From assembly GCA_041583135.1 (NCBI GenBank), contig JBFHGJ010000082.1, forward strand, positions 1 through 25,868: a stretch of DNA of 25,868 nucleotides, written 5' to 3'. The DNA comes from JABSOG01 sp041583135. GTDB taxonomy: Bacteria; Pseudomonadota; Gammaproteobacteria; Enterobacterales; Alteromonadaceae. The translations under genes were made by a program, and so were the position numbers. This document shows positions 7,997 through 16,729 of this stretch, in pieces; the first letter of the stretch is position 1; each line of letters starts with the position of its first letter. A model generated the notes under the pieces. It did no database searches, was not told where the DNA came from, and was given only the letters and a program-made list of their open reading frames with translations.

Positions 7997-8791
7997 ATGG
8001 CCAAAAAAACCGTATCGACCTTTATGAAGATGAAGCGCAAAGGGGAAAAGATCGCCACCATCACCGCCTATGACGCCAGCTTTGCCAAGCTGTTCGATAG
8101 TGCGGGCATCGACGCCATGTTGATTGGCGACTCCCTTGGCATGGTGTTGCAAGGTCATGACGATACCTTACCTGTTACCATCGAACAAATTGCCTACCAC
8201 ACCCGCTGTGTCGCCGCTGGCGCTGAAAATGCACTGATCATCGCCGACATGCCGTTTATGAGTTACGCCACGACCGAGCAAACCTATGCCAATGCAGCCC
8301 AATTGATGCAAGCAGGTGCCAATATGGTTAAGCTCGAAGGCGGCCAATGGCTAATTGAAACCATTGCAGGTCTCACCAAAAGAGGCATTCCCGTCTGCGC
8401 TCACCTAGGTTTGACGCCACAGTCGGTCAATGTCTTTGGCGGTTTTAAAATACAAGGCCGCAGCCAAGAAAAAGCCGATGAAATGGTTGAACACGCCAAG
8501 ATGCTTGAAGCAGCCGGTGCTCAGTTGTTGGTGCTTGAGTGTATCCCGGTTGATTTGGCCAAGCGCATTACCGATGCACTAAGCATCCCAACCATCGGCA
8601 TCGGCGCCGGTGGTCACACCGACGGCCAAATTCTGGTGATGCACGACCTCATTGGCATCTCCGCCGGTTACATCCCTAAGTTTTCGAAAAACTATTTGGC
8701 TGCTACCGGCAACATCGTTGAGGCCATCACCTTATATATTGATGAAGTGCGCCAAGGCACCTTCCCCGGACCAGAGCAGGTATTTCAATAA
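7997..8791 (+). CDS. panB: 3-methyl-2-oxobutanoate hydroxymethyltransferase PanB
   Basis: A 264-residue enzyme making ketopantoate from 2-oxoisovalerate and methylenetetrahydrofolate, the first committed step of pantothenate/CoA synthesis. Conserved parts are GDSLGMV (44-50, D45), D84, VKLEGG (111-116, E114 as metal/substrate contact) and the catalytic E181 in LECIPV. Length equals E. coli PanB. The ribosome site AAGGA lies seven bases before the ATG. It follows folK by 37 bases and overlaps panC by one base, so folate and pantothenate genes are probably one transcript. Confidence 0.97.
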   Translation: MAKKTVSTFMKMKRKGEKIATITAYDASFAKLFDSAGIDAMLIGDSLGMVLQGHDDTLPVTIEQIAYHTRCVAAGAENALIIADMPFMSYATTEQTYANAAQLMQAGANMVKLEGGQWLIETIAGLTKRGIPVCAHLGLTPQSVNVFGGFKIQGRSQEKADEMVEHAKMLEAAGAQLLVLECIPVDLAKRITDALSIPTIGIGAGGHTDGQILVMHDLIGISAGYIPKFSKNYLAATGNIVEAITLYIDEVRQGTFPGPEQVFQ

Positions 8792-9642
8792 TGCAGATCG
8801 CCAAAACCGCAAGTGAACTCAAAGCGCAAATCAAACAATGGCGCCAACAGGGGCTAACCATTGGCTTCGTGCCGACCATGGGCAACCTGCATCAAGGCCA
8901 CGCCTCCTTGGTTGAAGTGGCGAAGCAAAAAGCCGACAAAGTGGTGGTCAGTATTTTCGTCAACCCCATGCAATTTGACAACCCGGATGATCTCGCCATC
9001 TACCCTCGTACCATTGATGACGATTGTGAGGTATTAACCGCCCTAGGCAGTGATTTGTTGTTCCTACCGACGCCGGAGATTGTTTATCCCAATGGTCTTG
9101 AAGGCAGAACGTTTGTTGAAGTGCCAAAGCTGTGCGACATGTTTTGTGGCGCCAGCCGTCCGGGGCACTTTCGTGGCGTCACCACGGTCGTCAACAAACT
9201 GTTTAACCTGGTAGAACCTGACTTGGCTGTGTTTGGCGAAAAAGACTTCCAGCAGCTGCTGATCATTCGCCGTATGGTTGAAGACTTGTTCATCAACGTT
9301 GAGATCATCGGCGCGCCGACCAAGCGTGAGCCTAGCGGCCTTGCCATGAGTTCGCGCAACAATTATTTGACCGATGAGCAGCGCACTGGCCAAGCACCAA
9401 TCATTTATCGTGCACTTAAGCTTATTCGCGATGAAATCAAAGGCGGCAACCTCCAGTTTAACGCCTTAGAACAAGCGGCCATCGATATGATTGACCAAGC
9501 CGGACTTAAGTCAGACTTTATCACTGTCTTAAACGGCCAAACCCTAGAGCCTGCCAAAGAGCAAGATCGCTCGATTGTGATTTTAGCGGCGGCGTTTTTA
9601 GGCAAAGCCCGACTTATCGACAACCTCTATTTTGAGTATTAA
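8791..9642 (+). CDS. panC: Pantothenate synthetase PanC
   Basis: A 283-residue cytoplasmic ligase joining pantoate and beta-alanine with ATP. Visible motifs are FVPTMGNLHQGH (26-37, the HIGH-like ATP-binding region) and AMSSRN, the KMSKS-like loop, near residue 188. Length equals E. coli PanC (283). Its ATG overlaps the panB stop (TAATG), so it is translationally coupled. panD, which provides beta-alanine, is not next to it. A strong terminator follows 10 bases after the stop codon. Confidence 0.97.
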   Translation: MQIAKTASELKAQIKQWRQQGLTIGFVPTMGNLHQGHASLVEVAKQKADKVVVSIFVNPMQFDNPDDLAIYPRTIDDDCEVLTALGSDLLFLPTPEIVYPNGLEGRTFVEVPKLCDMFCGASRPGHFRGVTTVVNKLFNLVEPDLAVFGEKDFQQLLIIRRMVEDLFINVEIIGAPTKREPSGLAMSSRNNYLTDEQRTGQAPIIYRALKLIRDEIKGGNLQFNALEQAAIDMIDQAGLKSDFITVLNGQTLEPAKEQDRSIVILAAAFLGKARLIDNLYFEY

Positions 9643-9652
9643 CAGGCTAAAC

Positions 9653-9685
9653 GCTCAGAGCGGCTGCGCCGCTCTGAGCTTTTTT
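9653..9685 (+). terminator. Rho-independent terminator after panC
   Basis: A 12-bp perfect GC-rich stem (GCTCAGAGCGGC 9653-9664, GCCGCTCTGAGC 9668-9679) with a TGC loop is followed by six T. It closes the folate/pantothenate transcript. Confidence 0.95.
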
Positions 9686-9705
9686 CGTCGATTGACCTTG
9701 TGATA

Positions 9706-10113
9706 TTAATCTCTGTCTGCCGGGTGATTCACGCCATCATAGGTCGGTATGCCTTCAATTTTGAGCGGGTTAATCCCCTCAAGACAAGCGACGTTAAAGC
9801 CATATAGATGCGGGTTGGAACGACGTTGATGGTGAGTATAGATACCACAGTTAGCGCAAAAATAATGCTGAGCAGTTTTGGTGTTGAATTGATACAGCTT
9901 GAGCGCCTCATGGCCCGCAACAATATGAATGCCAGATAACGGCACCGACGCCGCTATTGCCCCTCGTCTACGACATAAGGAGCAATCGCAACGCCTGACA
10001 TCGATTAATCCATCTGGCAGGTCCAACTCAATTTGTACTGCGCCGCAATGACAAGATGCTCGATGTTTCGGCGCAATCGCGACCCCATCAACGGCTTTTA
10101 GATTTATCGACAT
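9706..10113 (-). CDS. GFA/CENP-V family zinc protein
   Basis: A 135-residue protein of the glutathione-dependent formaldehyde-activating (GFA)/CENP-V family. The zinc-binding cysteines are CHCG (C21, C23), CDCSLC (C42, C44, C47) and CANCG (C86, C89), the typical set for two zinc sites. Family members are often annotated as S-(hydroxymethyl)glutathione synthase, but that activity is doubtful for most and nothing here fixes a substrate. The start chosen is the ATG at 10113, because AAGGGG lies six bases upstream; a TTG ten codons earlier is open but has no ribosome site. It sits alone between the panC terminator and the divergent miaB. Confidence 0.85.
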   Translation of the reverse strand: MSINLKAVDGVAIAPKHRASCHCGAVQIELDLPDGLIDVRRCDCSLCRRRGAIAASVPLSGIHIVAGHEALKLYQFNTKTAQHYFCANCGIYTHHQRRSNPHLYGFNVACLEGINPLKIEGIPTYDGVNHPADRD

Positions 10114-10155
10114 TTTTGACCCCTTAATACACTTATTGCTCAATTGATACAGAGT

Positions 10156-10161
10156 TATAAT
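10156..10161 (+). promoter_or_regulatory. Candidate -10 box upstream of miaB
   Basis: A consensus TATAAT lies in the 219-base divergent gap. TTATTG 17 bases upstream is a poor -35. Transcripts from here would have a leader of about 165 bases containing the inverted repeat GGGTTTT (10169-10175)/AAAACCC (10200-10206). A second weaker candidate, TAAAAT at 10292-10297, is closer to the gene. Confidence 0.35.
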
Positions 10162-10332
10162 CTAGCGCGGGTTTTCATTCAAGCCACAATCCCATAGACA
10201 AAACCCATTTAGCGACGAGCAAACCGCCACAGCCAAATCCTAAAGCCACCATAGAAACAAAATATCCCTTTCCCCCAAGGCACAAAACCGCTAAAATAGC
10301 CGTCTTTTTTTAGGCGATTTTTCGAGCAGTAG

Positions 10333-11763
10333 ATGAGTAAAAAGTTACATATCAAAACTTGGGGCTGTCAGATGAACGAGTATGACTCGCAGAAGATGGC
10401 AGATCTATTGGATTCAACTCAAGGTGTCAGCTACACCGAAGAAGCTGAAGAAGCTGATATTATCTTGCTCAACACCTGTTCTATCCGCGAAAAAGCACAG
10501 GAAAAAGTGTTTCATCAGTTAGGTCGTTGGAAAGAGCTTAAAGACAAGAAACCCGATTTGGTGATCGGTGTCGGTGGCTGTGTTGCCTCGCAAGAAGGTG
10601 AGTTTATTCGTAAGCGCGCCCCTTATGTCGATATCGTATTCGGTCCGCAAACACTGCACCGTTTGCCTGAGATGATCAAACAGGTCAGTGAAAACAATGA
10701 GTCGGTAGTAGACATTTCTTTCCCAGAGATTGAAAAGTTTGACCGTTTGCCGGAGCCTCGCGCCGAAGGCCCAACCGCCTTCGTTTCTATCATGGAAGGT
10801 TGCAGCAAATACTGTACATTCTGTGTTGTACCTTATACCCGAGGTGAAGAAGTCAGCCGCCCGGTAGATGACGTGATTGTCGAAATCGCCCAATTGGCGG
10901 CACAAGGCGTGCGCGAAGTGAACCTGTTAGGTCAAAACGTCAACGCCTATCGCGGCGCAACTCACGATGGTGAAATTTGTCATTTCTCTGAGCTTTTGCG
11001 TATCGTTGCTTCAATCGATGGTATTGACCGAATTCGTTATACCACCTCGCACCCGGTAGAGTTTACCAAAGACATTATCGAAGCCTACGCCGACGTACCT
11101 GAGTTGGTCAACCACTTGCACTTGCCGGTCCAATCAGGCTCAGATCGCATTCTTAATCAGATGAAACGCGGCCATATGGCGATTGAATACAAATCAACCA
11201 TTCGCGCGCTCAGAAAAGTTCGCCCCAACATTAGCATGTCCTCTGACTTTATCATCGGCTTCCCGGGTGAGACTGATGAAGATTTTGAACAAACCATGAA
11301 TCTAATCAACGACATCGGCTTTGATCACAGCTTTAGTTTTATCTACAGCGCCAGACCGGGCACGCCTGCTGCCGATCTGCCCGATGACATTGCGATGGAA
11401 ACCAAAAAGCAACGCTTGGCGATTTTGCAAAACCGCATCACTCAGCAGGCAATGCAGATCAGTCGTCAAATGCTCGGTACCGAGCAACGCATTTTGGTTG
11501 AAGGTCCGTCAAAGAAAAACCCGATGGAATTGCGCGGACGCACCGAAAACAACCGCGTCGTCAACTTTGAAGGCCCACATACCCTCATTGGTAAATTTGC
11601 CGATGTCAACATCGTCGATGTTTACCCCAACTCTTTACGTGGCGAGTTTGTCCGTGGTGAAGATGAAATGAACCTTCGTCAAGATACCACGCCTGCCAGC
11701 ATCTTATCGGCTAAGCCATCTGACAAAGCCGACGACCTTGGGGTCGTTCAGGTGTCGATGTAA
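10333..11763 (+). CDS. miaB: tRNA-2-methylthio-N6-isopentenyladenosine-37 synthase MiaB
   Basis: A 476-residue radical-SAM methylthiotransferase that converts i6A37 to ms2i6A37 in tRNAs reading UNN codons. The N-terminal domain holds C12, C49 and C83 for the auxiliary [4Fe-4S] cluster. The radical-SAM cluster motif C157-x3-C161-x2-C164 lies in MEGCSKYCTFC, and a TRAM domain is expected near residues 380-445. All six cysteine positions equal those of E. coli MiaB (474 residues). It heads the miaB-ybeZ-ybeY-corC-lnt operon. The ATG follows weak GAGCAG. Confidence 0.97.
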   Translation: MSKKLHIKTWGCQMNEYDSQKMADLLDSTQGVSYTEEAEEADIILLNTCSIREKAQEKVFHQLGRWKELKDKKPDLVIGVGGCVASQEGEFIRKRAPYVDIVFGPQTLHRLPEMIKQVSENNESVVDISFPEIEKFDRLPEPRAEGPTAFVSIMEGCSKYCTFCVVPYTRGEEVSRPVDDVIVEIAQLAAQGVREVNLLGQNVNAYRGATHDGEICHFSELLRIVASIDGIDRIRYTTSHPVEFTKDIIEAYADVPELVNHLHLPVQSGSDRILNQMKRGHMAIEYKSTIRALRKVRPNISMSSDFIIGFPGETDEDFEQTMNLINDIGFDHSFSFIYSARPGTPAADLPDDIAMETKKQRLAILQNRITQQAMQISRQMLGTEQRILVEGPSKKNPMELRGRTENNRVVNFEGPHTLIGKFADVNIVDVYPNSLRGEFVRGEDEMNLRQDTTPASILSAKPSDKADDLGVVQVSM

Positions 11764-11793
11764 CCGCCATAAACCAAAACGGAACCTGCATTT

Positions 11794-12867
11794 TTGAGCA
11801 ACCAACTAAAACGCCGTAAATTTGTTTTAGAGCCGGAAGATAACGACCGGCTCGCCAACCTCTGTGGCCCTTTTGACGAAAACCTCAAACAAATCGAAGC
11901 ACGCTTAGGCGTGGAGATCACCTACCACGGCAACGAGTTTGGCGTAATGGGCAAAGTCACCTCGTCGAACGCGGCCGTCAACATCATCAAAGATTTGTAC
12001 GTTGAGACCCAAACCGTTAAAGGTCAAATCAAAGATGTCACCCCTGAACAGGTGCATCTGGCCATTGCGGCCGCCAAAGCCCTTGAGCAAGACGAAGACT
12101 TAGAGCATGTCGATAAGCACTTGATGATCAAAACCAAACGCGGCGTGGTCAAACCCCGCAATGACAATCAAGCGCAGTATGTCGCCAACATGCTCACTCA
12201 TGACATTACCTTTGGTGTTGGCCCAGCCGGTACAGGTAAAACCTACCTCGCCGTTGCCTGTGCCGTCGATGCATTGGAGCGTCAGGAAATTCGCCGAATT
12301 CTGTTGACTCGTCCAGCAGTAGAAGCGGGCGAAAAGCTCGGCTTTTTACCGGGCGACTTGAGTCAAAAGGTAGACCCTTATCTGCGCCCACTGTACGACG
12401 CCCTATTTGAAATGCTGGGTTTTGAAAAGGTCGAAAAACTCATCGACAGAAGTGTCATTGAGATTGCGCCATTGGCCTACATGCGTGGCCGCACCTTAAA
12501 CGACGCCTATGTCATTTTGGATGAAAGCCAAAACACCACTGTCGAACAAATGAAAATGTTCCTCACTCGTATCGGCTTTAATTCACGGGCAGTGATCACC
12601 GGTGACATCACTCAGGTAGACTTACCCCGCGGGCAGAAATCCGGTTTGCGTCACGTGATTGAAGTATTGGGCGATGTCGATGAGATCAGCTTCAATTTCT
12701 TCCAGTCAAAAGACGTAGTGCGCCACCCGGTGGTGCAACGCATTGTTGAAGCCTACGAAAAGCATGACGCCAAAGAGCGTAAGCAAGAACAGCGCGATAA
12801 ACAAGCCGCCAAAGATGCACAAGAGGCCAAACTCAAAAGCATCGATGCCACCATCAAAGCAGGTTGA
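11794..12867 (+). CDS. ybeZ: PhoH-like ATPase YbeZ
   Basis: A 357-residue cytoplasmic ATPase of the PhoH family that partners with the endoribonuclease YbeY; a role in RNA or ribosome quality control is likely. Walker A is GPAGTGKT (143-150) and Walker B is VILDESQN (D243, E244). The block from QEIRRILLTRPAVEAGEKLGF onward is almost the same as in E. coli YbeZ. The start is TTG at 11794, with CGGAA about nine bases upstream; the first in-frame ATG is 52 codons in and would cut conserved sequence. The C-terminal 40 residues are a charged K/E/Q-rich helix. Only two bases separate its stop from the preferred ybeY start. Confidence 0.95.
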   Translation: MSNQLKRRKFVLEPEDNDRLANLCGPFDENLKQIEARLGVEITYHGNEFGVMGKVTSSNAAVNIIKDLYVETQTVKGQIKDVTPEQVHLAIAAAKALEQDEDLEHVDKHLMIKTKRGVVKPRNDNQAQYVANMLTHDITFGVGPAGTGKTYLAVACAVDALERQEIRRILLTRPAVEAGEKLGFLPGDLSQKVDPYLRPLYDALFEMLGFEKVEKLIDRSVIEIAPLAYMRGRTLNDAYVILDESQNTTVEQMKMFLTRIGFNSRAVITGDITQVDLPRGQKSGLRHVIEVLGDVDEISFNFFQSKDVVRHPVVQRIVEAYEKHDAKERKQEQRDKQAAKDAQEAKLKSIDATIKAG

Positions 12868-12869
12868 GC

Positions 12870-13331
12870 ATGGCCATGAACGCTACTGTTGATCTCCAAC
12901 TTGCCTGCGCTGCCGCCGACCTCCCACAACACACTCAGTTTGAGTTGTGGGTCGAGGCAGCGCTTGCAGGCCGCAAAACCGATGCCGAGCTAAGCATTCG
13001 AATCGTCGATACACAAGAGAGCCAAGCGCTCAACAGTCAGTATCGAAATAAAGATAAACCCACCAATGTTTTGTCTTTTCCATTTACCGCGCCGCCGGGG
13101 ATTGAAATCAACCTGTTGGGTGATTTGGTGATCTGCGCTGAGGTTGTCGCACTCGAAGCCAAGGCGCAAAATAAACCCCTTGAAGCCCACTGGGCTCACA
13201 TGGTCATTCACGGCTGCTTGCATCTTTTGGGTTTCGATCATATAACTAATGAAGAAGCCGAAGAAATGGAAGGATTAGAGGTCGAGATCTTAAAAAATTT
13301 GGGATATGATGACCCCTATCAGTGCCACTGA
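12870..13331 (+). CDS. ybeY: Endoribonuclease YbeY (rRNA maturation factor)
   Basis: A 153-residue zinc-dependent endoribonuclease acting in 16S rRNA 3' maturation and ribosome quality control. The zinc motif HGCLHLLGFDH gives H114, H118 and H124, and the conserved R59 lies in YRNKDKPTNVLSF. Three starts are possible: TTG 12864 (overlapping the ybeZ stop as TTGA), ATG 12870 and ATG 12876. ATG 12870 is chosen because AGG lies six bases upstream; the N-terminal DLQLAC aligns with E. coli under any of them. Placement next to ybeZ is typical of gammaproteobacteria. Confidence 0.95.
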   Translation: MAMNATVDLQLACAAADLPQHTQFELWVEAALAGRKTDAELSIRIVDTQESQALNSQYRNKDKPTNVLSFPFTAPPGIEINLLGDLVICAEVVALEAKAQNKPLEAHWAHMVIHGCLHLLGFDHITNEEAEEMEGLEVEILKNLGYDDPYQCH

Positions 13332-13335
13332 TCAT

Positions 13336-13358
13336 GCGCCGTTAACTCGGCGCTTTTT
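13336..13358 (+). terminator. Terminator/attenuator between ybeY and corC
   Basis: GCGCCG (13336-13341) and CGGCGC (13348-13353) form a six-pair GC stem with a TTAACT loop, followed by five T. The short stem suggests partial termination inside the operon, lowering corC-lnt relative to miaB-ybeY. Confidence 0.7.
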
Positions 13359-13402
13359 GGCAATATACCCTTAGATTCTTTTACAGGATAATCAACAAAC
13401 AA

Positions 13403-14287
13403 ATGAGCGACGAGAAACCTCAGTCGAGCAACGGTTCTCCCACTAAAAGTTGGTTCAGCAAGTTGAGCCAGCTGTTTGCAGGAGAACCGCAAAATCGAGA
13501 TCAATTGGTCGAGGTCATCCAAGATGCCGGTGAGCGCGAGCTGATAGACCCACAAACCAAAGAAATGATCGAAGGCGTTTTGGAAGTATCCGAAATGCGA
13601 GTGAGGGACATCATGATCCCACGTTCACAAATGGTCACCATCGACATCAATCAATCGGTAGAAGAATACCTACCCATTGTCGTTGAATCCGCCCACTCCC
13701 GTTTTCCCGTTATCAACGAAGACAAAGATCACGTCGAAGGCATTTTACTGGCCAAAGATCTGCTGCCTTTTGCTTTTGGTCAGGCAGCTCTAGAGTTCAC
13801 CTTAAAAGACATTATTCGCCGTGCGTTTATCGTGCCTGAAGGTAAGCGCGTAGATAACCTGTTACGTGAGTTTCGTGAAGAAAGATATCACATGGCCATC
13901 GTGGTCGATGAGTATGGCGGCGTTTCAGGCTTGGTGACCATCGAAGATATTCTTGAGTTGATCGTCGGCGAAATTGAAGATGAAACCGACGAAGAAGTCA
14001 TTATTGACGATATCCGCCAAGTTGGTAAGCGCTTATATACTCTACAAGCACTCACCCCGGTTGAAGATTTTAACCGCTTTTTTGATGCCGCCTTCAATGA
14101 AGATGAAGCCGACACGATGGGCGGGGTGATCCAACACGCCTTTGGCCATATTCCAACCCGTGGTGAAACCATTGAGCTACAAGGCTTTACCTTTAAAATT
14201 CTCAACGCCGACAATCGTCGTATCCAGCAAATTCAGCTGACCACGCCGAAAAAAGCCAAAGCCAAGGCAGAAATGGCCGACCAGTGA
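13403..14287 (+). CDS. corC: CorC/YbeX, CBS-pair protein of the HlyC/CorC family
   Basis: A 294-residue soluble protein with two CBS domains (about 66-190, beginning VRDIMIPRSQM) and a C-terminal CorC_HlyC domain (about 205-285). It lacks the membrane DUF21 domain of larger relatives. Known roles are magnesium/cobalt efflux with CorA and, in E. coli YbeX, support of ribosome metabolism, which fits its place after ybeZ-ybeY. An acidic stretch (EIEDETDEE, 190-198) links the domains. The ATG has no close ribosome site; the best candidate, ACAGGA, is about 14 bases away, so the start is less certain than the identity. The stop overlaps lnt by one base. Confidence 0.94.
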   Translation: MSDEKPQSSNGSPTKSWFSKLSQLFAGEPQNRDQLVEVIQDAGERELIDPQTKEMIEGVLEVSEMRVRDIMIPRSQMVTIDINQSVEEYLPIVVESAHSRFPVINEDKDHVEGILLAKDLLPFAFGQAALEFTLKDIIRRAFIVPEGKRVDNLLREFREERYHMAIVVDEYGGVSGLVTIEDILELIVGEIEDETDEEVIIDDIRQVGKRLYTLQALTPVEDFNRFFDAAFNEDEADTMGGVIQHAFGHIPTRGETIELQGFTFKILNADNRRIQQIQLTTPKKAKAKAEMADQ

Positions 14288-15849
14288 TGTTGACGTGGTA
14301 CTCAAAGTGCCCGACGTGGATGCGCCGGGCTTTGTTGCTATTGGCAGGTGCGACCAACTATTTCGCTTACGCTCCCTATCACCTTGCCATCATTCCATTT
14401 TTAACCTTACCATTGTTGCTGCTTGAGCTGACCGCGCAAACACGTAAACGCGATAGTTTTGCCACCGGCTTTTGCTATGGTCTAGGTTGGTTTGGTGCCG
14501 GAATAAGCTGGGTGCATGTCAGTATCGATACCTTTGGTGGCCTGCCGATAATTGCCTCTATCGCACTGATGAGCCTGTTGGCGGCGTATTTGGCAATATA
14601 CCCTGCCCTTGCTGCGCTAATTTGTCACAAACTCTCGCCAAAAGGCCACAGGCTATGGTTAAGCTTCCCAATTGCTTGGCTTATCACAGAACACCTCAGA
14701 GGCGTTGTGTTAACTGGCTTTCCGTGGCTGTCTATCGGCTATACCCAACTCGATACGGTATTATCAGGGCTAGCTCCATTGGTTGGAGAAGTGGGCATCA
14801 GTTTTGCGATGTGTCTGATGGCCGTCATGCTCATGCAACTGCTCAAACATCAGCATGGTAGTCTCTCTGGCGCCGTCACCGCACTGGTTGTTTTGACCAG
14901 CTGGGGATTGCAAACGGTCAACTGGACAGAGCCCACCGGACAAAACCGTAAGGTCACCTTAGTACAAGGCAACATTAAACAAGAGCTGAAATGGGCACCG
15001 GAAAACGATTGGCCAACACTACTGAAGTATATGGATATGTCACGGCCCTACTACGCCGATTCCGACCTCATCATTTGGCCTGAGGCGGCCATGCCAATGT
15101 TAGAGTTATCGGCAACGGAAGACCTCGCCCACTTAGATAAAGCGCTGGCGATGAACGGCACCGCGCTTATTACCGGCATTATCGACTACCAACTGCAAAG
15201 CAAACGCATTTACAACGCGCTCATTGGCCTTGGGATCAAAACCCGAGGTGATACCAGTGGACAATACTTTTACCCTCATAGCAACCGCTATTATAAGCAT
15301 CACTTATTGCCTATTGGCGAGTTCGTACCGTTCCAAGAGGTCTTAAGGCCCATTGCCCCACTATTTGACCTACCAATGTCCTCGTTTACCCGAGGCAACT
15401 TGGTACAGCCAAACTTAACGGCCAACGGTTTGAATTTAATGCCCGCCATCTGCTATGAGATCATCTTTGCCGAACAGCTCAGACAAAACATGCACTCAGA
15501 TACGGATCTCATCCTGACCGTTAGCAATGATGCTTGGTTTGGTACCAGCGCAGGTCCCCATCAACATATGCAGATCGCGCAAATGCGCGCGCTGGAGTTT
15601 GGCCGCCCAGTATTAAGAGCCACCAATAACGGCATTACCGCCATCACCGACGAAAAAGGGCAGATCACCGCCCAACTACCGCAATTTGAAGATGGTGTAT
15701 TGAAGCAATCAGTCAAACTTGTCACCGGCTTAACCCCTTATGTTAAGTTTGGTAACTGGCCTTTGTGGCTGCTGTCGTTTTTTGGACTAATCGCCTTAGT
15801 GATTGAACGCTCACAAGCATCAAAGCCGCAATTGCAAAAACCGGCTTGA
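14287..15849 (+). CDS. lnt: Apolipoprotein N-acyltransferase Lnt
   Basis: A 520-residue inner-membrane enzyme that adds the third acyl chain to lipoproteins. The N-terminal 210 residues hold several hydrophobic segments; the rest is a periplasmic nitrilase-like domain. The catalytic triad is E266 (IIWPEAAMP), K337 (YYKHHLLPIGEF) and C389 (PAICYEI), within two residues of E. coli E267, K335 and C387. The WF/HQ segment NDAWFGTSAGPHQH is the usual nitrilase-fold loop. The ATG overlaps the corC stop (TGATG); a GTG one codon earlier is equally possible. It ends the miaB operon. Confidence 0.96.
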   Translation: MLTWYSKCPTWMRRALLLLAGATNYFAYAPYHLAIIPFLTLPLLLLELTAQTRKRDSFATGFCYGLGWFGAGISWVHVSIDTFGGLPIIASIALMSLLAAYLAIYPALAALICHKLSPKGHRLWLSFPIAWLITEHLRGVVLTGFPWLSIGYTQLDTVLSGLAPLVGEVGISFAMCLMAVMLMQLLKHQHGSLSGAVTALVVLTSWGLQTVNWTEPTGQNRKVTLVQGNIKQELKWAPENDWPTLLKYMDMSRPYYADSDLIIWPEAAMPMLELSATEDLAHLDKALAMNGTALITGIIDYQLQSKRIYNALIGLGIKTRGDTSGQYFYPHSNRYYKHHLLPIGEFVPFQEVLRPIAPLFDLPMSSFTRGNLVQPNLTANGLNLMPAICYEIIFAEQLRQNMHSDTDLILTVSNDAWFGTSAGPHQHMQIAQMRALEFGRPVLRATNNGITAITDEKGQITAQLPQFEDGVLKQSVKLVTGLTPYVKFGNWPLWLLSFFGLIALVIERSQASKPQLQKPA

Positions 15850-15876
15850 AACAAAGTATCATTGACGCATATGCAA

Positions 15877-15901
15877 GAGCGCCGCTAAGTTAGCGGCGCT
15901 C
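15877..15901. terminator. Hairpin between convergent lnt and DUF4097 gene
   Basis: A perfect 11-bp GC-rich inverted repeat (GAGCGCCGCTA 15877-15887, TAGCGGCGCTC 15891-15901) with an AGT loop lies midway between two convergent genes. Neither side has a clean T tract, so it may act as a weak terminator or a block to 3' exonucleases. Confidence 0.55.
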
Positions 15902-15928
15902 CAGTACGATAAATCCGATAGATGATGA

Positions 15929-16729
15929 TTAAAGCTTATTGACCTGAACAGAGCCGCCTGAGGTTTTCAATACCAGCTTAGGGCCGCCACCGTTGATGCT
16001 GCCAACAATTGACTTCTTGTCGATATCACCATTGACATCAAACTCGCTGCGAACGCGACCACCGCTGGTTCTGGCGGTCAAATCGACGGCAATGTTTTCC
16101 ACCAAATAAGCGGTAATTGAGCCGCCAGAGGTGGTCAGCTTGCTGTCACCGGTAGGTTGTTTGCTGATCCGTGCTGAGATAGAGCCACCTGAAGTGTGCG
16201 CTTTAATCGTACCGGTCACTTTGTCCACATTGATTGAACCACCCGAGGTGTGAACATCGACCAAACCGTCGATTTGGCCCAAAGCAATTGAGCCGCCCGA
16301 GGTATGGGCATTAACATTACCGTTTAAGTCTTTGACCTTGATTGAGCCGCCGGCAGTCTCAACGTCGATATTGTAGTTCATCGGCACGGTCACGCGGTAA
16401 TGAACACGGACGTTATTGTTGCCCCAAAAACCCCGCTTTTGATTTTTGCGCTCGCCAGTCACGGTAACGTCGCTGCCACTGGCGTCGAATTTGACCTTGA
16501 AGTTGTCTTCATCATCGCTATCGTCACCATCGACTTCAATGACCACTTTAACCACATTGTCGCCGTGAGAATCCACGCGAATCGAACCTGCGTTGGTTTC
16601 TAACTTCAATTTACCGCCTTGGCTGACATCAAAGCTTTTTTCAATTGTTTTGGCATCCACCGGGTTTGCAAAAAGTGTCAATGCCAAAGTTGCCAATCCT
16701 GCCAATTTCATCGTGTAGTTCATACTCAT
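15929..16729 (-). CDS. Secreted DUF4097 (toastrack-like) beta-repeat protein
   Basis: A 266-residue predicted exported protein. Residues 1-26 form a signal peptide (hydrophobic GLATLALTLF core, likely cleavage after VDA). The mature part is a repeated beta structure: AGGSI at 126-130, TSGGSI at 143, 161, 179 and 200, TSGGR at 221 and TSGGS at 256, spaced mostly 17-21 residues. This is the pattern of DUF4097, a stacked beta-strand domain also called toastrack. An acidic insert (DGDDSDDED, 67-75) stands out. The start at 16729 has GGAG four bases upstream; an ATG five codons earlier lacks one. Family members are often adhesin-like or linked to envelope stress sensors (Lia/Psp contexts). The exact role is unknown. 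It is divergent from the flotillin module. Confidence 0.8.
   Translation of the reverse strand: MSMNYTMKLAGLATLALTLFANPVDAKTIEKSFDVSQGGKLKLETNAGSIRVDSHGDNVVKVVIEVDGDDSDDEDNFKVKFDASGSDVTVTGERKNQKRGFWGNNNVRVHYRVTVPMNYNIDVETAGGSIKVKDLNGNVNAHTSGGSIALGQIDGLVDVHTSGGSINVDKVTGTIKAHTSGGSISARISKQPTGDSKLTTSGGSITAYLVENIAVDLTARTSGGRVRSEFDVNGDIDKKSIVGSINGGGPKLVLKTSGGSVQVNKL

Noticed and set aside
10114..10143. TTG start at 10143 for the GFA-family gene
   Set aside because: It has no ribosome site, whereas the ATG at 10113 has AAGGGG at six bases, and the added ten residues are not part of the domain.
15929..16729. Repeated GAGCCGCC-type DNA motif as a repeat array or CRISPR
   Set aside because: It is the codon reflection of TSGGSI protein repeats; the units vary and no spacers exist.
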